This document shows positions 1 through 7,940 of a stretch of 64,000 nucleotides of DNA, one piece after another. Each line of letters begins with the position of its first letter. The stretch's first letter is position 1. Below the pieces are notes generated by a model. The model did not search any database and was not told the origin of the DNA. It was given only the letters and a program-made list of their open reading frames with translations. Where the stretch lies: positions 2,976,001 to 3,040,000 of the forward strand of contig CALOCY010000004.1 in NCBI GenBank assembly GCA_942491975.1, read 5' to 3'. The stretch is from CALOCY01 sp942491975 (lineage in GTDB: Bacteria; Bacteroidota; Bacteroidia; Bacteroidales; Prolixibacteraceae). The position numbers and the translations under genes are program-made.

Positions 1-2
1 AC

Positions 3-1187
3 AAGCAGATCTCAAAAAAACTCACGGAAATTGCAGCTGTATTGCAAAAAGATACAATTACTTCAGATAACATTAACCTGATGGGGGGCAAAGCAGGCAT
101 TGCCCTCTTTTTCTTTTACTACTCAAAACTGACGAATAAAGAAGAATACGCCGACATTGGCTTTAAAATGCTTTCCGATGCTTTTGAAGAGATCAATAAA
201 GGTTTCAACTATCACACCTTTTCCGGTGGGATTGCAGGGGTTGGCTGGACAGTTGAACATTTGGTACAAAACGGTTTTTTAGAACCGGATACCCGCGAAG
301 TCCTGGACGATTTAGACGATTTTGTTTTTAAAACCATGATGACCGATATTAGAAGTGTGAACTATGATTTTTTGCATGGGGCCATTGGCAATGGAACCTA
401 CTTTTTAAGCAGGCTGCAAAATTCAAAAACAAAAGCATATTTAACACAACTTGTTGATGACCTTGAAAAACTAAGCGAAACCGGCGATAACGGTGCCATA
501 AAATGGATATCGGTTTTAAACCGGGACGAAGGGGTGAAAGGCTATAACATATCCCTGTCGCACGGCATAGCAAGTATAATAGCTTTCTTAAGTACGTTGT
601 ACGAGAAAAAAATCCACGAACAAAAAGTTTTAACACTGTTAACCGGGGCTATAAAATATTTATTGCAACAACAACTGGATACAAAAAAACACAACTCCGT
701 TTTCCCCGGTGTTGCCATTGAATCACAAGAGCCTGCAGATAGCCGTCTGGCCTGGTGTTATGGCGATTTAGGGATTGGAATGGCATTATGGAAGGCTGCA
801 CGAAGCACAAGAAATAAAGAGTGGGAAAACAAAGCCATTGATGTTTTATTGCGCTCAACAAAACGGAAAGATCTACAGGAGACCAGGCTAATAGATGCAG
901 GCCTCTGTCATGGCACAGCAGGAGTAGCGCATATTTATAACCGCATGTATGCCTGTACAGGCATTGAAGAATTTAAACAATCGGCCAATTACTGGTTCGA
1001 TGAAACCTTTAAAATGGCCAGATTCGATGATGGTTTTGCGGGTTATAAAGCGTGGCGTTCTGAAGAACACGGAGGATGGGCAAACGAGGCCGGCTTATTG
1101 GAGGGCATTGCAGGTATTGGCCTGGCATTGATCTCCGCGGCATCTGACATCGAGCCGAAATGGGACAGGTGTTTGTTGTTAAGTTAA
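3..1187 (+). CDS. LanC-like lanthionine cyclase (5' end outside the window)
   Basis: The protein should add cysteine thiols to dehydrated Ser/Thr of a lanthipeptide, closing the thioether rings. The frame is open to the window edge, so the N-terminus is missing; the TTG at 42 is only an internal codon. The repeated Gly-rich helical-hairpin motifs of the LanC alpha/alpha toroid are visible: GGKAGIALF, GGIAGVGW, HGAIGNG, SHGIAS, YGDLGIG, CHGTAG and EGIAGIG. The three expected zinc ligands are present: Cys in WCYGD (codon at 756), and Cys-His in GLCHGTAG (codons at 906 and 909). It lies upstream of a precursor peptide and LanB genes in the same direction, so it is probably the cyclase of that cluster. 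The stop codon is followed at once by a hairpin repeat. Confidence 0.9.
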   Translation, partial: KQISKKLTEIAAVLQKDTITSDNINLMGGKAGIALFFFYYSKLTNKEEYADIGFKMLSDAFEEINKGFNYHTFSGGIAGVGWTVEHLVQNGFLEPDTREVLDDLDDFVFKTMMTDIRSVNYDFLHGAIGNGTYFLSRLQNSKTKAYLTQLVDDLEKLSETGDNGAIKWISVLNRDEGVKGYNISLSHGIASIIAFLSTLYEKKIHEQKVLTLLTGAIKYLLQQQLDTKKHNSVFPGVAIESQEPADSRLAWCYGDLGIGMALWKAARSTRNKEWENKAIDVLLRSTKRKDLQETRLIDAGLCHGTAGVAHIYNRMYACTGIEEFKQSANYWFDETFKMARFDDGFAGYKAWRSEEHGGWANEAGLLEGIAGIGLALISAASDIEPKWDRCLLLS

Positions 1188-1258
1188 GACGCTGATTTGT
1201 TATGACTGTTTATGATCCACACAGATTTAATCATAATTAATCAGTGTAAATCTGCGTC
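1188..1258. repeat. Imperfect hairpin repeat, copy R1
   Basis: This element starts GACGCTGATTTGTTATGA and ends AATCTGCGTC. The two arms are partly complementary (GACGCTGATTT against GACGCAGATTT read from the other strand, plus TTATGAT/ATCATAA), so it can fold into an imperfect hairpin. It abuts the stop codon of the cyclase gene. Related copies lie at 1656-1734 and 4483-4555, all in the same orientation. No open frame lies inside it. Confidence 0.7.
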
Positions 1259-1274
1259 TAAAATACCGTAAAAC

Positions 1275-1643
1275 ATGAATGCTAATTATTTACATTCAGA
1301 TATCACAAACCTGATTTTAAAGGCTTTCTTCACCGTTTATAACAAATTAGGCTATGGGTTTTTAGAGAAAGTGTACGAAAGGGCGATGATGATTGAATTG
1401 AAAAAGGTTGAACTTATTTCTGAAAGACAAACACCCGTAAAAGTATACTATGATAACCATGAAATAGGAGACTATTTTGCAGATATTATTGTAAACAACA
1501 AAGTTATTGTCGAACTAAAAGCTGTTGAAAATATTTGCCCTGCACATGAAGTGCAACTGGTAAATTACCTGAAAGCAACAGAAATAGAGGTTGGGTTGCT
1601 ATTGAACTTTGGTAAAACACCTCAATATAAAAAAGGGTATTAA
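1275..1643 (+). CDS. GxxExxY family protein (PD-(D/E)XK nuclease-like)
   Basis: This 122-residue protein has the family signature near residues 27-35 (GYGFLEKVYE, which contains GxxExxY). A later Asp followed by Glu-Leu-Lys (VIVELKA, about residues 76-82) is the D...ExK arrangement of the PD-(D/E)XK nuclease fold to which this family is assigned. The biochemical role of GxxExxY proteins is not established. Its length is close to the usual 120-130. It is bracketed by copies R1 and R2 of a hairpin repeat, which suggests a small mobile cassette dropped into the lanthipeptide cluster and not a biosynthetic enzyme. The ATG follows the R1 repeat by 16 bases. Confidence 0.85.
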   Translation: MNANYLHSDITNLILKAFFTVYNKLGYGFLEKVYERAMMIELKKVELISERQTPVKVYYDNHEIGDYFADIIVNNKVIVELKAVENICPAHEVQLVNYLKATEIEVGLLLNFGKTPQYKKGY

Positions 1644-1655
1644 CAAAAGAGTACA

Positions 1656-1734
1656 GGCGCTGATTCGTTATAAGACACTGACCTGTTATGATCATTATGA
1701 TGAACACTGATTTTAATCATAATCAATCAGCGTC
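1656..1734. repeat. Imperfect hairpin repeat, copy R2
   Basis: It begins GGCGCTGATTCGTTATAA and ends AATCAATCAGCGTC. The outer arms GGCGCTGATT and AATCAGCGTC are complementary apart from a G-T pair, and TTATGATCATTATGATGAA lies near the middle. It is slightly longer than R1 because of an internal insertion. It follows the GxxExxY gene and precedes the lanthipeptide precursor. Confidence 0.65.
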
Positions 1735-1799
1735 AAAATATTTTCAGGACGAAGCCGAAAATCCTTAAATAGAGTAGGCAAATTTTAAATCTTACTGCC

Positions 1800-2006
1800 A
1801 TGAAAACAAAAAAAATGTCGTTAAACAAAAAAACAATTGCCAGTTTGAATGATGATGCAATGAACAGTGTTAAAGGAGGTGAAAACCTTCCATGGGATCC
1901 TACTTATGGTACTTGTTTAACAGAAGTAACCTGTCAATGTAGTCCTCCTGCTTGTACTGATCCTAACGAAAGCATGTTAGTAAAATGTGAAACTACGACC
2001 TTTTAA
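1800..2006 (+). CDS. Class I lanthipeptide precursor with double-glycine leader
   Basis: The 68-residue peptide has a 27-residue leader (SLNKKTIASLNDDAMNSVKGG, residues 7-27 with Gly26-Gly27) of the type seen in Bacteroidota lanthipeptide precursors, where LNKKTI binds the dehydratase and GG marks cleavage, usually by a C39 peptidase. The 41-residue core has five Cys (39, 45, 47, 52, 63) and ten Ser/Thr (35, 38, 41, 44, 48, 53, 58, 65-67), enough for up to five rings. A dense CxCSPPAC segment and a C-terminal CETTTF tail are notable. It is the only precursor seen here and sits between the cyclase and the dehydratase. Ring pattern and activity cannot be read from sequence. I do not recognise the core as a known lanthipeptide. 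Confidence 0.85.
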   Translation: MKTKKMSLNKKTIASLNDDAMNSVKGGENLPWDPTYGTCLTEVTCQCSPPACTDPNESMLVKCETTTF

Positions 2007-2046
2007 TAATAAACTTATACAAGTTTTAAAGTGTGGTTTGCTTAAT

Positions 2047-2122
2047 ACCAATCAGCTACCAGTGTCATTTTACATGTTTTTAGCTAAATGAAAGGATACT
2101 AATATAGTTGATTGGTCTTTTT
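2047..2122 (+). terminator. Long-loop hairpin with T-run after the precursor gene
   Basis: ACCAATCAGCTA (2047-2058) pairs with TAGTTGATTGGT (2105-2116), 12 pairs with one G-T, and CTTTTT follows. It could be a partial terminator that keeps precursor transcript above enzyme transcript. The 46-base loop is long for a terminator, so a small terminal-inverted-repeat element is the alternative; a hairpin at 48321 has the same ACCAAT/ATTGGT ends. Confidence 0.4.
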
Positions 2123-2206
2123 AAAGATAAAATAAGAATATGGTTTTTAAACAAGCATCAAATCCCAAGTTAAAAATGACAAACTTCAAATTATAAATAA
2201 CAAAAC

Positions 2207-2229
2207 TGTCCCTGGTTGTTGTTGGGACA
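2207..2229 (+). other. Short hairpin upstream of the dehydratase
   Basis: TGTCCC and GGGACA form a 6-bp stem with an 11-base loop, 33 bases before the dehydratase start. No T-run follows, so it is not a clear terminator. No other convincing signal is seen between 2123 and 2261. Confidence 0.3.
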
Positions 2230-2261
2230 AATTCGAAATCTCAAAATTCAACTAATAAAAA

Positions 2262-4490
2262 ATGAAACAAAAAATCCCGTACAGAAACTTTTCAAAATTT
2301 GTGCTTCGCACACCCCTGTTCCCGTATTCATTCTTAGAGCCAATCCTCTCAAAACAAAATATTACCGAAGAGGAATTTAAACAAATCTGTCGTAACCCGC
2401 TTATTCAGGAAGCCATATTTTTAGCCTCTCCCGATCTGTATGCCGAACTTCAGAAATGGCTTAAAAACGGGATGACAGCTAAACCGGAGGATAAAAAAGC
2501 CCAAAAAGAGATTGAAAAACTACACTATGCCCTGTTGAAATATATCATACGCATGTCATCGCGCTGTACACCCTTTGGCCTTTTTGCAGGCTTTTCAACC
2601 GGGAAATACGGTGAACAGACAACTATTGAATTTTCTGAACAATCGACATACAAAAGGCACACCCGTTTGGACATGAACTACCTTTGTGCACTGGCACAAG
2701 ACCTGGCAAAACATCCTGACATAAAAGAACAAATCAACTATTTCACCAACTCCAGCATCTATGCCGTAGGCGATCAATTGCGTTATGTGGAATATCGCTA
2801 TATCAACACAAAACGGGTCCACCATATTGTGGCTGTTGACCACTCGGAATATTTACAAAAAATATTGCAGGTAGCCTCAAAAGGGGCTTCCATAAATGAG
2901 CTTGCACAACTACTGGTTGACGACGAAATTACAGTTGAAGAAGCGACAGAATTTATCAATGAAATAATCGACAGCCAGCTGTTGGTTAACGAACTTGAAC
3001 CCGCAATTACAGGCAGTGAATTTTTAACACAAATCCTGGCCATTCTAAACGGCATAAACAATACCGAAAATATTAAAGCTGTTTTGTCACAAACAGAAAG
3101 TATATTAGCGCAAATTGACCGTAGTAAAATCGGGACAGGGATCCCAAAATATTATGAAATAGCCGAAAAACTAAAGCCTCTTGAGACCAAGTATGAATTA
3201 AAATACCTGTTTCAAACCGATATGGTAAAACCTGTCGTAAACTGCACGCTCAATGAACAAATTGTAAACGATACCCTAAAAGGTATTGAGGCAATGAATA
3301 AATTGACCTTAGTGCCCCCTGCAACAAACCTGTCCCAATTCAGGGATGCCTTTTATGAACGTTATGAAGAGCGGGAAATGCCGTTGTTGCACGTTTTAGA
3401 TACTGAAGTGGGAATCGGTTACAAACAAAATCAAAATACAGGTGACATATCACCCCTGATTGACGACATTGTTTTACCTGGCCACAGTGGGGGTGCTACT
3501 GATATAAAATGGGATCCCGTACAAGCATTCTTATTTAAAAAATACAATGAAGCAATCTCCGGCAACAAGTATGAAATTGAAATTACGGATAAGGAGCTGG
3601 AACCATTCCAGGCAAAATGGGATGATTTACCGGATACGCTGTCTACAATGGTCAATATCCCGGAGAATGGCAAAATCCACATTAGTGCAGCAGGCGGTTC
3701 AAGCTCTGCCAACCTGTTGGGCCGTTTTTGCCATGCCGACAAGGAGACACATGAATATGTTACAGAGATCACGGCAAAAGAGAAAGCACTAACCCCGGAT
3801 GCTATTACTGCCGAAATCATTCACCTGCCCGAATCAAGGTTGGGAAATATATTGCTGCGGCCTGTTTTGCGTGACTATGAAATACCCTATCTGGCAAAAT
3901 CGGCTGTAGCCCAAGACTTTCAGGTTGACGTGCAGGACTTAATGATTTCAGTAAAAAGAGGACACATTATTTTGTGCTCGAAAAAACTCAATAAAGAGGT
4001 CATCCCCAGATTGAGTACTGCACACAACTATTCATTTAACGCGCTTCCTGTTTACCAGTTTTTATGCGACATGCAAACCCAAAATATCAGGGGAGGTGTT
4101 GGTTTTAACTGGGGATCGCTCTCTAATGAATATGCATTCCTGCCAAGGGTGAAGTATAAAAACCTAATCCTTTCACCCGCAACATGGAACATTAAAAAGG
4201 GCGATATAAAAGAGGTGATGAATGCAAAAGATGACGATACATTGTTCGAAGAAGTAAAAAAACTGAGGGAAGAAAAAAATATCCCTGCCCTTGTTCTATT
4301 AGCTGATGGGGACAATGAACTGTTGATTAACCTGGAAAACCTGCTTTGTATAAAAACATTGCTCTCAATGGTAAAAAAACGACCGGCGTTTAAGCTAACT
4401 GAATTTTTATTTGACCCTGACACCGGCGTTGTAAAAAGCAAGGAGGGGGTTTTTACCAATCAATTTGTCATTTCATTTTATCGACACTGA
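2262..4490 (+). CDS. Lanthipeptide dehydratase, glutamylation part (LanB N-terminal type)
   Basis: This 742-residue protein matches the N-terminal lantibiotic dehydratase domain, which uses glutamyl-tRNA to glutamylate Ser/Thr of the precursor. Family hallmarks are the FVLRTPLFP start, the RMSSRCTPFGLFAG segment near residues 94-107, and the AAGGSSSANLLGRFC segment near residues 472-486. Full LanB enzymes are about 1000 residues and also carry a C-terminal elimination domain. Here that domain is a separate downstream gene, the split arrangement known from thiopeptide-type and several Bacteroidota clusters. The last codons overlap the start of hairpin repeat R3, so the C-terminal YRH may come from that insertion. 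Confidence 0.93.
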   Translation: MKQKIPYRNFSKFVLRTPLFPYSFLEPILSKQNITEEEFKQICRNPLIQEAIFLASPDLYAELQKWLKNGMTAKPEDKKAQKEIEKLHYALLKYIIRMSSRCTPFGLFAGFSTGKYGEQTTIEFSEQSTYKRHTRLDMNYLCALAQDLAKHPDIKEQINYFTNSSIYAVGDQLRYVEYRYINTKRVHHIVAVDHSEYLQKILQVASKGASINELAQLLVDDEITVEEATEFINEIIDSQLLVNELEPAITGSEFLTQILAILNGINNTENIKAVLSQTESILAQIDRSKIGTGIPKYYEIAEKLKPLETKYELKYLFQTDMVKPVVNCTLNEQIVNDTLKGIEAMNKLTLVPPATNLSQFRDAFYERYEEREMPLLHVLDTEVGIGYKQNQNTGDISPLIDDIVLPGHSGGATDIKWDPVQAFLFKKYNEAISGNKYEIEITDKELEPFQAKWDDLPDTLSTMVNIPENGKIHISAAGGSSSANLLGRFCHADKETHEYVTEITAKEKALTPDAITAEIIHLPESRLGNILLRPVLRDYEIPYLAKSAVAQDFQVDVQDLMISVKRGHIILCSKKLNKEVIPRLSTAHNYSFNALPVYQFLCDMQTQNIRGGVGFNWGSLSNEYAFLPRVKYKNLILSPATWNIKKGDIKEVMNAKDDDTLFEEVKKLREEKNIPALVLLADGDNELLINLENLLCIKTLLSMVKKRPAFKLTEFLFDPDTGVVKSKEGVFTNQFVISFYRH

Positions 4491-4555
4491 TTATTTATGA
4501 TAAGTTATGATTTTTGCAGATTTCTTAATCATGATTATCAGCGTAAATCTGCGTC
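4483..4555. repeat. Imperfect hairpin repeat, copy R3
   Basis: It begins GACACTGATTATTTATGA and ends GCGTAAATCTGCGTC, close to R1 at both ends. It overlaps the final codons and TGA stop (4488-4490) of the dehydratase and ends 15 bases before the elimination-domain gene. It could affect read-through or mRNA stability between the two halves of the split dehydratase. Confidence 0.65.
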
Positions 4556-4570
4556 TAACTATTTTAACCT

Positions 4571-5449
4571 ATGAACGAAAATATTCAACGAACATTTATA
4601 ACAGGCGATGAATGGCTCTATTACAAATTTTATACAGGTGCCAAAACAGCTGATGTAATCCTTTCCGGGCTGCTAAAACCGGTTACCAGACAACTTTTAT
4701 CTGACAGCATTATTGATAAATGGTTTTTTATCCGGTATGCCGACCCCAAACAACACATCAGGGTACGGTTTCACTATACAAAACCTCAATATGTGTTTAA
4801 CATCATTCAGGCAGTGAACACGCTGGCCAAACCTTACATTGAGCAAAATCTAATATGGAAGATACAACTTGATACGTATCAGCGTGAAATTGAAAGATAC
4901 GGGACAAATACCATGGAGTTGGCCGAAAGCTTGTTCTTTCACGACAGCAATATGATTGTTGCAATGCTGGATATGATTGAAGGCGATGAAGGGGAGACAA
5001 TTCGCTGGCAATTTGCATTAAAAGCCATTGACACACTACTAAATGACTTTCGGTATGACCTAAAGGAAAAGCAAGAGCTTTTATCAATGATGAAAGAGAA
5101 TTTTGCAAAAGAGTTTGGAATGAACAGGCTGTTAAAACAACAACTGGATAAAAAATACCGTAAAAACCAACCTGAGATCTATAATATATTGAGCAACATT
5201 GAAAATCCATTAACACCCTTATCGGGCATACTTGAAGAAAAATCAAATTCAATTATGCCTGCTGTAAGCAGTATTTTGGGATTAGAAAAAAATGGAAAAT
5301 TACAAACTCCCTTAAATGATTTAATGAGCAGTTATATCCACATGTTAAACAACCGGCTCTTTAAGTCGAAACAACGGATACATGAAATGGTTGTTTATGA
5401 TTTCTTATTTCGTTACTACCGCTCGGAATTGGCAAGAAGAAAAACTTAA
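4571..5449 (+). CDS. Thiopeptide-type/SpaB_C elimination domain protein (LanB C-terminal half)
   Basis: The 292-residue protein is a stand-alone version of the SpaB C-terminal domain, which removes glutamate from glutamylated Ser/Thr to leave Dha/Dhb. Recognisable segments are WLYYKFYTGAKTADVIL (about residues 15-31), the WFFIRYADPKQHIRVRF segment (about 51-67) and the WKIQLDTYQREIERYG segment (about 96-111), all characteristic of the family. It should work with the preceding 742-residue protein as a two-part dehydratase on the small precursor. The start is the ATG just after repeat R3. It is the last gene of the cluster in this window. Confidence 0.9.
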   Translation: MNENIQRTFITGDEWLYYKFYTGAKTADVILSGLLKPVTRQLLSDSIIDKWFFIRYADPKQHIRVRFHYTKPQYVFNIIQAVNTLAKPYIEQNLIWKIQLDTYQREIERYGTNTMELAESLFFHDSNMIVAMLDMIEGDEGETIRWQFALKAIDTLLNDFRYDLKEKQELLSMMKENFAKEFGMNRLLKQQLDKKYRKNQPEIYNILSNIENPLTPLSGILEEKSNSIMPAVSSILGLEKNGKLQTPLNDLMSSYIHMLNNRLFKSKQRIHEMVVYDFLFRYYRSELARRKT

Positions 5450-5451
5450 CT

Positions 5452-5677
5452 ACTACGGATTGAAAATTCACAGGTTTGGATTACACATGAAATTCATTGG
5501 GTAAGCACAAAAAACAATGACCAAATATCAAACAATATTTAATATCCAATATTCAAAATATAAAAAGCTCAACGATTACCAACAATATAGCAATGGTTTA
5601 AACCTGAATATTGTACTTTGAGTATTGTGATTTTAATTGATTTTTTAACACCTAAAGTTATTGCAATGATCCACGAT
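5452..5677. repeat. Dispersed intergenic repeat, copy A
   Basis: It starts ACTACGGATTGAAAATTCAC and ends at GCAATGATCCACGAT. The two ends match copy B at 10391-10549 closely (left end about 65 bases, right end about 30 bases), with an unrelated or longer middle. No frame of useful length lies inside. It looks like a degenerate non-coding mobile element. Confidence 0.6.
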
Positions 5678-5719
5678 CCCGAATTCTAAGACCCCAAGGG
5701 GTTAACCATTTTTTAGGAT

Positions 5720-5756
5720 AAAAAGATGACATCTCTCGAAAAAAGACGTCATCCTT
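5720..5756. repeat. REP-like palindrome, copy P1
   Basis: AAAGATGACATCT and AGACGTCATCCTT are nearly complementary around a short CGAAAA loop. The same hairpin, GGATGTCATC...GATGACATCC, is found at 30083-30113 and 55662-55693, each time in an intergenic space. The copy here lies beyond the 3' end of the minus-strand GIN-domain gene and is the most diverged. Confidence 0.55.
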
Positions 5757-5794
5757 CTTGTCTAAATACTTTGTACTAAAATCCAGGTACTATT

Positions 5795-6520
5795 TTACCG
5801 CCTGTTCACATCACCGCCACTTGATGAACTCACATCGGTTTTTGCCGGATCGCCATAGTAATTGACATCACCTCCGCTGCTGGCATGTGCTTCAAGCTCC
5901 TCAGTTACGGTAATATAGACATCACCGCCACTACTGGCACTGGCTTTGGCATATTTACTTACCAACTCCTTAGCTTTAATGTCGCTACCGCTTGATGAGC
6001 GCCCGACAAAATAGTCGGTCTTCCCTTCAATCACAATATCGGCACCACTGCTTACCGCAGCATCTACTTTTTGAGCAACCAATTCTGCTTTAATATCGCT
6101 GCCGCTTGATGCTTCCAGTTCAATTTCATCGGTTTCAAATACTCCCACTGTATAGGCATCAGCCCCCGATGAAGTTTTTATCAGGTTCAACTTGGGCAGG
6201 CTCACATGAATATCCAACTTTTTAGCCAATTTTACCGATTCGTCACAATATACTTTCAGGATACCACTGTTTACTTCGGTCTTGATAATCTTATGGAGGT
6301 TTTCATCAGCCTCTACTACCACCTTAAAATCATCGGCCTGTGTAATGTACACATTCACACCCGTAGAAGCTTTAATGCCCTCAAAGTCATCAATATTACG
6401 CGTTTGTTCAACTACATTGCCATTACCTTTCACACTGTTAAAAAACGAAAACTGGGCTGTTGTACGGGTCGAAAAAAGCGTAAAAACAGCAAGTGTTGTT
6501 AAAATAATCAGTCTTTTCAT
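5795..6520 (-). CDS. Secreted GIN-domain (DUF2807) protein
   Basis: The ORF opens MVMKRL at 6526; the second ATG (6520) is used here and the choice is uncertain. A signal peptide runs to about residue 24 (TTAQ), followed by VVEQTRNIDDFEGIKAS, the usual opening of the putative auto-transporter adhesin head GIN domain. From about residue 119 (numbered from the first ATG) the motif SSG[AGS]D recurs seven times at about 19-residue spacing (119, 140, 159, 178, 198, 216, 235), as expected for turns of a right-handed beta-solenoid. The function of this family is not known; such proteins are envelope-located and often lie near PspC genes. A short intergenic space and a terminator separate it from the Spy-like gene upstream. 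Confidence 0.85.
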   Translation of the reverse strand: MKRLIILTTLAVFTLFSTRTTAQFSFFNSVKGNGNVVEQTRNIDDFEGIKASTGVNVYITQADDFKVVVEADENLHKIIKTEVNSGILKVYCDESVKLAKKLDIHVSLPKLNLIKTSSGADAYTVGVFETDEIELEASSGSDIKAELVAQKVDAAVSSGADIVIEGKTDYFVGRSSSGSDIKAKELVSKYAKASASSGGDVYITVTEELEAHASSGGDVNYYGDPAKTDVSSSSGGDVNRR

Positions 6521-6646
6521 AACCATCTTTTTTTATGTTTTGTTTTAAAATTTCCGGACTTCTTCCATTCCCCACTACTTCATTTCTCATTAAGCATAGA
6601 CGCCACAATAGGACAAAAGTTGCACGAAACGGTGATCTTTTTTCAC

Positions 6647-6673
6647 AAAAAAACCGCTGCCCGAAGACAGCGG
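6647..6673 (-). terminator. Rho-independent terminator of the Spy-like gene
   Basis: Read on the minus strand, CCGCTG-TCTTCGGG-CAGCGG is followed by seven T. It lies 13 bases beyond the stop of the Spy-like gene. Confidence 0.85.
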
Positions 6674-6685
6674 CTGAACAAACCC

Positions 6686-7183
6686 CTAAAACCTGCCCGG
6701 TCGGGAATGTCCCTTTCCGGGATTTCGCATCATTTTCTTCTTCCCCAAATGGCGTTTCATTCTTTGCTGTTTCTGCCGGTCAAACTGCATCCGCTGCTCA
6801 TTGGTCAATAAACTTCTTATTTCCTGACGATGTTGAGTCCGTATTTTAGCCAGCCTGTTTTGCAATACCGACATTTTGTCGATATTGCTGTTAATGGTAT
6901 TCATGTCAGGATTATTTGCTGTAATAAGTGTCTGCTGACGGGCTTTTAACTCACGTAGTTCGTCATGCAACGGCTTAGACACTTTGTAACCATCTTCCCG
7001 GATCTTTTTCACCTGCGCTTTCTGCTCATCGGTAAGATTAAGCCCAAAGTCCCGGTCACATCGTTGTTCCATCTCATGCCCTTCACCTTCCATTAACCGT
7101 TTCTGAGGTTGGGCATTGCCTGTTGCTGATGCAAAAAAGAGGATCAGTAACATTCCCGTAAAAAATACAAATTGCTGTTTCAT
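6686..7183 (-). CDS. Spy/CpxP-like periplasmic LTxxQ protein
   Basis: The 165-residue protein has a signal peptide (about residues 1-24, ending GNAQ). It then has two LTxxQ-type motifs, LTDEQKAQV near residue 50 and LTNEQRMQFD near residue 126, set in predicted long basic helices. This is the layout of the Spy/CpxP family of ATP-independent periplasmic chaperones and envelope-stress modulators. The C-terminal tail is very rich in Lys, Arg, Gly and Met, which is unusual for E. coli Spy. It has its own downstream terminator. Confidence 0.75.
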   Translation of the reverse strand: MKQQFVFFTGMLLILFFASATGNAQPQKRLMEGEGHEMEQRCDRDFGLNLTDEQKAQVKKIREDGYKVSKPLHDELRELKARQQTLITANNPDMNTINSNIDKMSVLQNRLAKIRTQHRQEIRSLLTNEQRMQFDRQKQQRMKRHLGKKKMMRNPGKGHSRPGRF

Positions 7184-7304
7184 TTTTAGTTGATTTTAAT
7201 GATTTAACCTACACTGATTTTACCCTTTTGACAGCAATTCCGGGAAAAGGTTTAAACGAAACGGCACAAAAAGAAAAAAAGAGGGCAAAATACTTTACTT
7301 TCAG

Positions 7305-7335
7305 TTGCATAAAAGAAAAAAAGAGAATACTTTTG
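7305..7335 (+). promoter_or_regulatory. Bacteroidota-type promoter and leader for rplM
   Basis: TTG (7305-7307) and TACTTTTG (7328-7335) are separated by 20 bases, matching the TTTG/TAnnTTTG consensus of the Bacteroidota primary sigma factor. Transcription would begin near 7342 and give a leader of about 138 bases before the rplM start. A small GGTT-ACGCC-AACC hairpin lies in that leader, so autogenous control is possible but unproven. Between 7184 and 7304 nothing else is evident. Confidence 0.75.
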
Positions 7336-7479
7336 CAGTCCCGATTATTGTCCGTACTTACAATTGGTTACGCCAACCGGAATTTTACAACAGTAATGTT
7401 GGAAAACCCTGGCAAGTTTTACGGTTCCGAAAAGCGGTAACGAGTAACACGGATTTATTTATTTTAAAACTTGAAGCAA

Positions 7480-7935
7480 GTGGATACTTTAAGCTACAAA
7501 ACCGTTTCGGCCAATAAGGCCACGGTAAACAAAGAATGGGTCGTTGTTGATGCAACAGATATGATCCTGGGACGTTTGGCAAGCAAAGTGGCAAAAATGC
7601 TGCGAGGCAAATATAAGCCAGGCTTCACCCCTCATGTCGATTGCGGGGACAATGTGATTGTACTCAATGCCGAGAAAGTACGTTTGACAGGGAAGAAACT
7701 GACCGACAAAATGTATGTACGTCACTCCGGTTACCCGGGAGGACAACGTTTTCAGAACCCTGCTGAAATTTTGGAAAAATATCCTGAAAGACTGGTTGAA
7801 AAAGCGGTAAAAGGGATGTTGCCAAAAAATCGTTTAGGCAGTAAGCTCTTTAATAACCTTCATGTATACGTAGGAGGCGAACATAAGCACGAAGCACAAA
7901 AACCCAAAGTAGTTGATTTAAATACCATTAAATAA
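7480..7935 (+). CDS. rplM: 50S ribosomal protein L13
   Basis: This large-subunit protein binds 23S rRNA early in assembly. The sequence has the family blocks KEWVVVDATDMILGRLAS, the HVDCGDNVIVLNAEKV segment and KAVKGMLPKNRLG, and the usual length of about 150. A TTG at 7471 would add three residues, but the GTG at 7480 gives the standard Bacteroidota N-terminus (V/M)DTLSYKT, so 7480 is preferred. It is the first gene of the rplM-rpsI-rpsB-tsf series, 5 bases ahead of rpsI. Confidence 0.97.
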   Translation: MDTLSYKTVSANKATVNKEWVVVDATDMILGRLASKVAKMLRGKYKPGFTPHVDCGDNVIVLNAEKVRLTGKKLTDKMYVRHSGYPGGQRFQNPAEILEKYPERLVEKAVKGMLPKNRLGSKLFNNLHVYVGGEHKHEAQKPKVVDLNTIK

Positions 7936-7940
7936 GCAGC

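Noticed and set aside
6535..6849. 104-residue plus-strand ORF in the gap before the GIN gene
   Set aside because: It runs through the terminator and into the Spy-like gene on the other strand; no motif was seen.
7471..7479. TTG start for rplM
   Set aside because: It adds three residues not usual in L13; the GTG at 7480 gives the standard N-terminus.
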